A stretch of DNA of 64,000 nucleotides. Source: Leptodontidium sp. MPI-SDFR-AT-0119. Its lineage: Eukaryota; Ascomycota; Leotiomycetes; Helotiales; Leptodontidiaceae. Location of the stretch: NCBI GenBank assembly GCA_020726505.1, contig JAHLEZ010000012.1, forward strand, positions 248,001 to 312,000, written 5' to 3'. Under the pieces are notes generated by a model that was not told where the DNA came from, ran no database searches, and saw only the letters and a program-made list of their open reading frames with translations. Each line of letters starts with the position of its first letter. The stretch's first letter is position 1. Below, one piece after another: positions 57,550 through 64,000 of this stretch. Made by a program: the position numbers and the translations under genes.

Positions 57550-58711
57550 TCACTGTATCTTCTTGTAGACAATCTCAACCCGCGGGAGCGAGAAGATGCC
57601 AGGCCAGATGAGGACTGCTTCTTGTACTTTCTTGTCAGACACGGACGGGTTGGTGATACAAAGGCGCAGGTATTCAATAAAAACGACGTAGTAATATACG
57701 CCGAGTCCTGTAAGGATATGCCACCTGTCTCTTGTTTAGCTCGATCCTCTGCTTGCTTGGATCATGGATACAAACCAGCCGTGACCCTCGCTCAGAAAGC
57801 CGAGGGGCATCCCCACTCTGTCTCTGAACTGTAGAAGTTCGGCACAGTAGGCTGTGTCCAAGCTCCATATAACGATTCCCGAGACATATAGAACTGATAG
57901 GGATTAGTTACGATGCACAAAGTTCTGAATGGAAATGTCCTCACCAAATCCGTAAAGTGCAAGTTGCTTCATGCCCTTCATCACAACTCGATCCGAGATC
58001 CTGGTCGACAGCAACCAAACGCACTGCAAGAATCCGATGAAGACAAGGGATGTGAAGAAAAGACGGAAAGCCCGCTCGATGCTGAGACAGTAGTGTATGA
58101 TGGACACTGTTATAGTTGCAATGGTCACTATGACGGAAAGGACTCGGCGACCAGTCTCTCCGATCGTCACGGTGAAGGCACCGTAGATTATTGTTGCGGT
58201 CGCATAAAGCATTGATGCCTCATCCACTTGTACGGTCAGTGTTTTGAAGCTCAAAAGGACCGGGGGAACGAACACATTTGCCCAGTGTACTTGATGGTGC
58301 TGTGATAAGCTACAGAACCTAGCCCCACAGCGATGAGCATTGCATGACCGAGGATTATCACACTGTCTTTGCCATGGCGTCGTGTATTCGCGATGCCTCT
58401 TGCTCCAAGGTATACTTTCCTACAACTTAGCTTGGAACTCACTCGGGGGATCAGGTAGTCCGTACCGTACATGGCACAGGTCACGGTGTTGATGAACTGT
58501 ACAATATAAGTGGTCGCATAGCAGTCCTGCCAATCGACATTAGCTCGTGGCAATCAAGAGGAAATACGTGGATCAGACCATTTCACAAAATCTAAAATGT
58601 TCTTGTCAGCGGTGTGGCTTTTCAGGAGGGCATGTTAGTTTACCTCGTTGCTGAAGTCTTGTCTCCCCATGCTGAGACACCCTCTACATAAGGCCAATTA
58701 AGAAAGCCCAT
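57550..58711 (-). CDS. alkaline ceramidase
   Basis: Seven exons (58644-58711, 58579-58591, 58471-58526, 58274-58419, 57945-58226, 57776-57893, 57550-57724) join in frame to give 285 residues, the normal size for Ypc1/Ydc1-type alkaline ceramidases. This is a multi-span membrane hydrolase that splits ceramide into sphingoid base and fatty acid. Family motifs in order are FCEMDCYATTYIVQFINT (conserved Glu in a metal site), GLGSVAYHSTIKYTGQMLDE (conserved His and Asp), IVIWSLDTAYC, and SEGHGWWHILTGLGVYY with the paired His ligands. The second exon is only 13 nt and supplies the FCE motif. One donor is GTTCGT, and others are GTCTGA and GTACGG. A strand-sense promoter lies opposite the MFS gene. 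Confidence 0.88.
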
Positions 58712-59262
58712 GGTGAAGCTTCGATGTAAACTGGATACTTGGGTCGGGCAAACCTGCTTGGTGGATGGTACTGTATCTCAAGTCTCAGGATCTTTTATTT
58801 ATTTATATAGGGGGTTGGCCTATGTTCAGTGCGCTGCTTCGCTGATTGGCCACGGGCGGGGGCGGGAGATTGGCGCGGGAACACGACCGCATTCACGGGA
58901 GCGACACACGTGGAAATCGCTTTTTGAGGCATTCTGTTCGCTGGCAGAATCTAAAATATCGCAAGATACTTTCTTTGTTGTTTCTGTTGGTCCTCCTTAA
59001 ACGAATCAACGCAGACCAATGCTTATTATCGGGTCAACTCGACATGGGAGAGGAGGCCCACCAAGACCTGAAGCCATCCCCGCATTTTTGTCTTCATCCC
59101 ACCTTGTTGAGTGAAGGGCGTGAGATGGAATTACCGCCACACAAAACTTGATAAGTAAGAAGACTGCCAGATTTTCTAGAATACGTATGTTATGGAATTA
59201 ACTTGGTCCTTTTGTTGTTGAGTCTGGAGAAAATTTCATCAGTCTGGTGATTAGTGATATCA
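58712..59262. promoter_or_regulatory. divergent upstream region of ceramidase and MFS carrier
   Basis: 551 bp between two divergent start codons. It includes TTTATTTATTTATA near 58795 and a G-rich block (GGGCGGGGGCGGGAG) near 58852. The two genes could be co-regulated from here. Confidence 0.5.
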
Positions 59263-60710
59263 ATGGCCACTTCAATAACTACTCTCCAAGAACCATTCGT
59301 GGAGCTCAGTCATTGGAACCGAGACAGGGACAGCAACAATGATGCAAACGAAATAATTCCGAGGCGCTCCAGAGAGATTTCTGGCCTTGGAGGAGAGGAT
59401 GTTGTGATTCAGCAATTGCTCCCTGCCGATGGGGGTCCAGCAGCTTGGAGACTGTTGATTGCAGCCTTCGTTTTTGAAGCGTTGCTATGGGGTTTGTGAT
59501 AAGATCTCAACTACCTTAGTTATTAAATGCTGAAGAATTCACAGGATTTCCCATATCTTTCGGTGTCTTTCAGGATTACTACTCGAAACAGCCAGAATTC
59601 GAGGGCAGCTCACAGATCGCTCTCATTGGAACAATGGCCCAAGGATTGTGTTACCTAGGCGCACCACTTTCTGCCCTGCTCACCAAGCGATTTCCAAAAT
59701 ACCATCGACAGCAAATCTGGGTCGGTTGGCCCATCTGCATTGGGGGTCTCGTGGCTGCATCTTTTACCTCTAGTGTTGGTGGCTTGATTGCAACCCAGGG
59801 AGTGATGTATGGTCTTGGGTTCATCATCCTGACTTACCCAATCATCTGCATGGTTGATGAGTGGTGGATACAGAGGAAGGGGATGGCTTTCGGGGTTATC
59901 TCTTGCGCGTCAGGTGCCTCGGGTGCTGTGATGCCTTTTATCACTTCTGCTTTGCTCGAGAAATACGGCTACAAGACGACTCTTCAGGCAACTGCAGTCG
60001 CCATGGCGCTGCTCACTGGCCCTCTAATGCCTTTACTCAAAGGCCGACTTCCGCCGTCTGAACAAGGCGCCATTGCCAGAGTCAACTGGTCTTTCCTCAA
60101 GAAACCGCTCTTCTACATCTACGCCGTATCCACTCTCGTTCAAGGGCTAGGTTTCTTCTTCCCCGCTATCTACCTCCCTACATATGCCACGGCCCTAGGT
60201 TTGAGTGCAACAGAGGGCGCATTGATTTTAGCCATTATGTCAATTTCTCAAACGCTTGGCCAATTCGCCGTCGGGTTCATGACGGACAAGAAATTCCCAG
60301 TGACTGGCTTGGTCATGGGTTGTTCAGTCATGGCTACCATCGCCGTTCTGGCTATCTGGGGCTTGGCAAAGTCCCTCCACTTACTAATTCTCTTCAGTAT
60401 TGTCTATGGGGTTTTTGCATCTGCGTTTAGTCCCCTTCGAGTAGGCATGGGGAAGGCAGTTAGTGATGACCCGTCTGCGGTTGTTGCTATGTATGCTATT
60501 CTTGTCTTTTGCCAGGGCATTGGAAACGTCCTGGTTGGTCCGATCAGCTCGGCTTTATTGTCTCAAAGGTCTACTTTGGATGCATATGCTATCTCGAGAT
60601 TCAGGAATGTGGTCATCTTTACGGGTGGGAGCATGTTTCTGAGTGGTATTGTTGTCATACCGTGGATGCTGTGGCCCCGTCAGAAGAGAGCTGGCTTTGG
60701 TCGTGATTAA
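59263..60710 (+). CDS. MFS transporter, monocarboxylate-porter type
   Basis: Exons 59263-59491 and 59545-60710 give 464 residues. An N-terminal cytosolic stretch of about 60 residues is followed by twelve predicted membrane segments. Features of the MCT-like MFS branch are AAWRLLIAAFVFEALLWGF, the first span followed by PISFGVFQDYY, and GVMYGLGFIILTYPIICM. The WIQRKGMAFGVISCASGASG segment carries the conserved motif of this branch between spans 4 and 5. No loop between the halves carries extra domains. The substrate is unknown. In fungi such carriers move monocarboxylates, riboflavin or secondary metabolites. It is divergent from the alkaline ceramidase gene. ATG 59254 is an alternative start three codons upstream. 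Confidence 0.88.
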
Positions 60711-61751
60711 ATTTTGCAAGTGGCTCGACAGTGATGAGAGAAAAGAAGGGAGCTATGTAGAGGAGCCCTTAGTACCTATCTGGGTACCTACCTCACATCG
60801 CCTATGGCCAGTACGGCAGGATGATGAGTGAGAATATGCTCAAACCGAGAGGCTGGTCCTGGCCGGGAGTAGTAACGTCATGACGTAGAACCCCTACGCC
60901 AGTGGATATAAAGATGAATAAGCTGATGGCAAAATGGACTTCCTGAAGAACCGCAGAGCTGTGTCTCTCTATTGGGGTGTTGTGCCAGAGCTCGCTCTCC
61001 TTGTTTTCCAAAAATTCGGCTAAGCGAGCCCCTGAGTTGACGTGAAGCTCGTGAAAATATAAAATCAAAACATGGCATGCACTTCGGAAGCAGCGTCAAG
61101 GCAGACATACAAGCCCTACATGGTATCGATGGACGCGCCAGGAAGTTTGGGTGTGAATAAATGACTGGCCTACATTGGAGAATTGACGTGGCGCTATCCT
61201 CATCTTCTTTACGGTCTGAGTGCTGGGGTACAAAGGTATCAGCATGGATATCACCATGATAAAAATGCAGGTATTGGTGAAGTACATTCAAGGGATCCGT
61301 ATTCGCTACTTTGGATGAGCGTGGACTGTAAGATCCACACCCTGGCAAAACCCACAGAGAGTTTGTTGAGCATGTGTTGAGGCGTTGGCAGGTTGAGAAG
61401 TTACCGAGGATGCGAAGGGCACAGAAGCCAACACCCACAACTGAGCAGATATTCACCAAGAGCATTACCATAACGCTAGCTAGATCGCAAGAGCTCGGAG
61501 GTAGCTCGCTTCATCTCATCCTGCATCTGCACCTACTGATGGGTGCATTATCACGTGTGTGGGTATTAGCCGTTGATCTGGACACCCCTGACCGAGCAAA
61601 TGCGTTACCGGACTCACGGAACGGCTTAAGATACAAGATGGACTGAATTTATTGTTGTTTTCAGAGTACGGGTGCTTGATTAAATATACTTACAATTCAC
61701 TAACTGCAATTGCTCGAACTCCATGACAAATAAATCCACGGCATCTCAACA
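60711..61751. other. intergenic region, 1 kb
   Basis: A minus-strand reading frame of 197 codons (60878-61471) overlaps other Cys-rich frames here. It begins with a hydrophobic stretch (MVMLLVNICSVVGVGFCALR) but has no family features and no clean splice model. It may be a small orphan gene or chance. The rest is the bioF upstream region. Confidence 0.4.
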
Positions 61752-63119
61752 ATGCCTCAATCAATCCACGACTCTATGAGCTCCCTCCTCTCGAAAAGAA
61801 AAGCCAATTCCGCCCTTCGAGCATTGAGCACCTCTTCACCAACAGCAATCGATTTCTCCTCCAACGACTTCCTCTCACTCTCCCACTCACTAGACCTCAA
61901 GAAAGCCTACCTCGCCGAACTCACTACATCCCCTAACTTCCACCTCGGCAGTGGTGGTTCCCGACTCCTGGACGGTAACTCAACCTACGCGGAAAAACTC
62001 GAGGCTGAGATATCAGCTTTCCACAACGCTCCTGCGGTGTTGCTATTTAATTCGGGCTTCGATGCTAATTCGGGCTTCTTTGCTTGTGTGCCCCAGCCTG
62101 GGGATGTGGTGCTGTATGACGAGTTTGTGCATGCAAGTGTGCATGAGGGGATGAGATTATCAAGAGCGAGTTGTTGCAAGTCGTTTTCTCATAATTCCTT
62201 GATGGATTTGAGGGAGAAGATTCAGGAAGTGAGGGGTGACGAGAAGGTGGCGAAGGGAGAGAGAAATATTTTGGTGGCGATTGAAGGTCTGTATTCCATG
62301 GATGGGGATTTGGCGCCCATTGAACCTATCTTGGATTTGGTTGATGAACTTCTGCCCAATGGCAATGGATTGGTCGTGGTGGATGAAGCTCATTCGAATG
62401 GTGTCTATGGGTTTCAAGGGAGGGGAATTGTGTGCAGTCTTGGACTGGAGAAAAGGGTGTTTGCGAGGCTTCACACCTTTGGGAAAGGCTTGGCTTGCAA
62501 CGGAGGTGACTCTATCCTTCATTTTTGCGAGAGTTTTGCTGACAGAATACGACAGCTGCTATTCTTTGTTCTCCACTGACAAGAGAATACTTGATCAACT
62601 ACGCCAGGCCGTTAATATACAGTACATCAATGTCATTTCCAAGTCTAGCTGCTATCAAAGTCGTCTATTCTCTCATGAAACAGAGTAAAACACAGCCAGT
62701 AAGTCTCCCTTCATGAATCTCGAAACATTCAACTGATTCGGACCAAGCTCATCATATATCTCAACGATTTGATCAAGCATATGTATCGCCAACTATCAAC
62801 TCTCCTTCCCCATGCTAAACACCCAATAATTGGCATACAACTTCTTCAACTCCCAGAACAATTACCGCGCTCTCCAATTTTTGCTCTCCTGACTCCTGAG
62901 CCCCGGAGTCTGGCGAAATATTGTCAGGATGCTGGGTTTGTGGTCCGAGCAATTGTTCCTCCAACCGTACCGGAGGGTACGCAGAGGGTCAGAGTATGTT
63001 TACATGCTGGAAATACCTATCAGGATGTGGATAGGCTTGTTGAGAGGATAGGCAGTTGGTTGGAATTGAAAGGTGGAGTTGGAAAAGATGAAGCGAGACT
63101 GGCGAGGGCTGTGTTGTAA
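61752..63119 (+). CDS. bioF: 8-amino-7-oxononanoate synthase (biotin synthesis)
   Basis: Exons 61752-62505, 62556-62698 and 62748-63119 give 422 residues. The enzyme is PLP-dependent and condenses pimeloyl thioester with alanine to give 8-amino-7-oxononanoate, the first committed biotin step. Motifs are FSSNDFLSLSHS, LGSGGSRLLDGNS, NSGFDANSGFF, the aspartate-containing VVVDEAHSNGVYG and the PLP-lysine loop HTFGKGLACNGG (Lys near residue 245). The C-terminus includes RVRVCLHAGNT. Length and motifs favour BioF over serine palmitoyltransferase or ALA synthase. Its stop is 135 bp from that of the convergent biotin synthase gene, so the two form a small biotin cluster. Confidence 0.92.
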
Positions 63120-63254
63120 AAAGTTACTTTGATGCTTAGACTTTACAAAATTTAGAGCACACCACAGCACTTGACAGCTTCACCAGACTTCTTCTTGGAA
63201 CGTCGCTAGATTTTCAGAGAATTTGTCAACGAGTATATTTCGTGATAGATTTAT

Positions 63255-64000
63255 TCATGCTGTTGCTTCGATTGGCTTTTCCTGCTTAGCTTCCAAAGGA
63301 GCTGAAGTAGAAACAAGTTCTCTCAATGCTTCCACCTCAAAACTCTCCATGGGTCTGAGACCCCACTTGCTGAAGATGATTCGATCTTCATCCCAGCCAT
63401 TGCAAGCCGTTGTTAACATCTTCTCGCCAGTGAAGACTGCATTGGCACCCGCCATGAAACACAGAACTTGTTGTTCTTCCGAGAGAGTAGTTCGGCCTGC
63501 TGCAAGACGGATGATAGTTCGTGGCATCACCAACCTGGCAGTTGCGATTGTTCGCAATGTAGCGTCGAATGGAGAAGGCTCGTTATCTCCAAGTGGAGTG
63601 CCTTTGATAGGAACAAGTGTATTGACTGGGAAGCTCTCAGGGTGAGAGGGCAACGTTGCAACGGTGTATAGAAGTCCGACGTGGTCGCTAGGCTTTTCCC
63701 CGAGTCCAAGAATCCCTCCCGTACAGACATTGAGACCAGCATCTCTCACGTTCTGAATCGTCTGAAGTCGTTCGTCGTAGCTTCTAGTCGAGATGACCGA
63801 AGGATAGAAGTCCCTCGAAGTGTCGACGTTGTGGTTATACGCCGTCAGACCAGCCTCTTTCAGCTCCTTAGCCTGTTCCAGGTCGATCATTCCCAGAGTA
63901 ACGCAGACTTCCATTCCCATACCCCGTACACCGTTGACCATTGCTTTTATATTCTTTAGACCTGACTTTCGTCCTCGCATATCTCGCCAAGCTGCTCCCA
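63255..64000 (-). CDS. bioB: biotin synthase (5' truncated by the window edge)
   Basis: The C-terminal 248 codons are present; the gene continues past base 64000. BioB is a radical-SAM enzyme, mitochondrial in fungi, that inserts sulfur into dethiobiotin. The part seen has GAAWRDMRGRKSGLKN (next to the window edge), CVTLGMIDLEQAKEL, AYNHNVDTSRDFYP, VCTGGILGLGE, VNTLVPIKGTPL and FMAGANAVFTGEKMLTT, all diagnostic of the family. The CxxxCxxC cluster that binds the SAM-reducing iron-sulfur centre would lie upstream, outside the window. It is convergent with bioF. Confidence 0.95.
   Translation of the reverse strand, partial: GAAWRDMRGRKSGLKNIKAMVNGVRGMGMEVCVTLGMIDLEQAKELKEAGLTAYNHNVDTSRDFYPSVISTRSYDERLQTIQNVRDAGLNVCTGGILGLGEKPSDHVGLLYTVATLPSHPESFPVNTLVPIKGTPLGDNEPSPFDATLRTIATARLVMPRTIIRLAAGRTTLSEEQQVLCFMAGANAVFTGEKMLTTACNGWDEDRIIFSKWGLRPMESFEVEALRELVSTSAPLEAKQEKPIEATA

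Noticed and set aside
60878..61471. 197-codon minus-strand reading frame with a hydrophobic, Cys-rich start
   Set aside because: No family motif, several competing frames and no clean splice model. It may be an orphan gene but the sequence alone does not support it.

Overview
The window is nuclear DNA of a filamentous ascomycete (Pezizomycotina). The support is short GT-AG introns (mostly 48-60 nt) with CTAAC-like branch points, widely spaced genes on both strands, two Zn2Cys6 regulators, a DUF3425 bZIP-like protein, a fungal DyP peroxidase, and fungal forms of SIN1, PKA and Tim13. The style of the proteins suggests Leotiomycetes (Helotiales), but this is an impression and not a computed placement. 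No rRNA, tRNA, CRISPR array or bacterial operon was seen.

Layout. 1-4951: 3' part of a very large USP9X/USP34-type deubiquitinase. 6.1 kb: degraded MITE. 6.7-7.15 kb: 8-cysteine small secreted protein. 8.2-9.7 kb: conserved fungal protein (DUF7582-like). 12.4-16.4 kb: head-to-head PRCC-like protein and TORC2 subunit SIN1. 18.2 kb: Ser/Ala-rich GPI-type protein. 21.5-23.5 kb: CotH-kinase protein with a beta-trefoil-like tail. 23.7-25.2 kb: Zn2Cys6 regulator with a reading-frame problem. 25.9-27.4 kb: ToxD-like medium-chain reductase. 28.4-30.0 kb: PKA catalytic subunit with a repeat-rich upstream region. 32.1-34.6 kb: head-to-head NFKBIL1-like and NSRP1-like genes. 35.8-40.1 kb: three consecutive same-strand genes (a PHD-finger protein and two orphans) that appear to share an undescribed C-terminal domain. 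40.7-41.0 kb: Tim13. 41.5-42.8 kb: L-type lectin cargo receptor. 43.7-45.3 kb: Zrt3-like zinc transporter. 46.7-48.6 kb: DyP peroxidase. 50.2-51.1 kb: short-chain dehydrogenase. 52.1 kb: intact MITE. 52.8-54.2 kb: bZIP/DUF3425. 55.4-60.7 kb: Zn2Cys6 factor, alkaline ceramidase and MFS carrier side by side. 61.8-64 kb: convergent biotin genes bioF and bioB (bioB runs off the edge).

How the genes relate. Most are unrelated housekeeping or accessory genes. Three groupings may be functional: bioF with bioB (biotin synthesis); the regulator-ceramidase-MFS trio (possible sphingolipid or sphingoid-base handling, inferred only from neighbourhood); and the tandem trio at 35.8-40.1 kb, which looks like local duplication of one C-terminal module onto different N-termini. 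The exon structures below were built by hand from splice signals and frame continuity.
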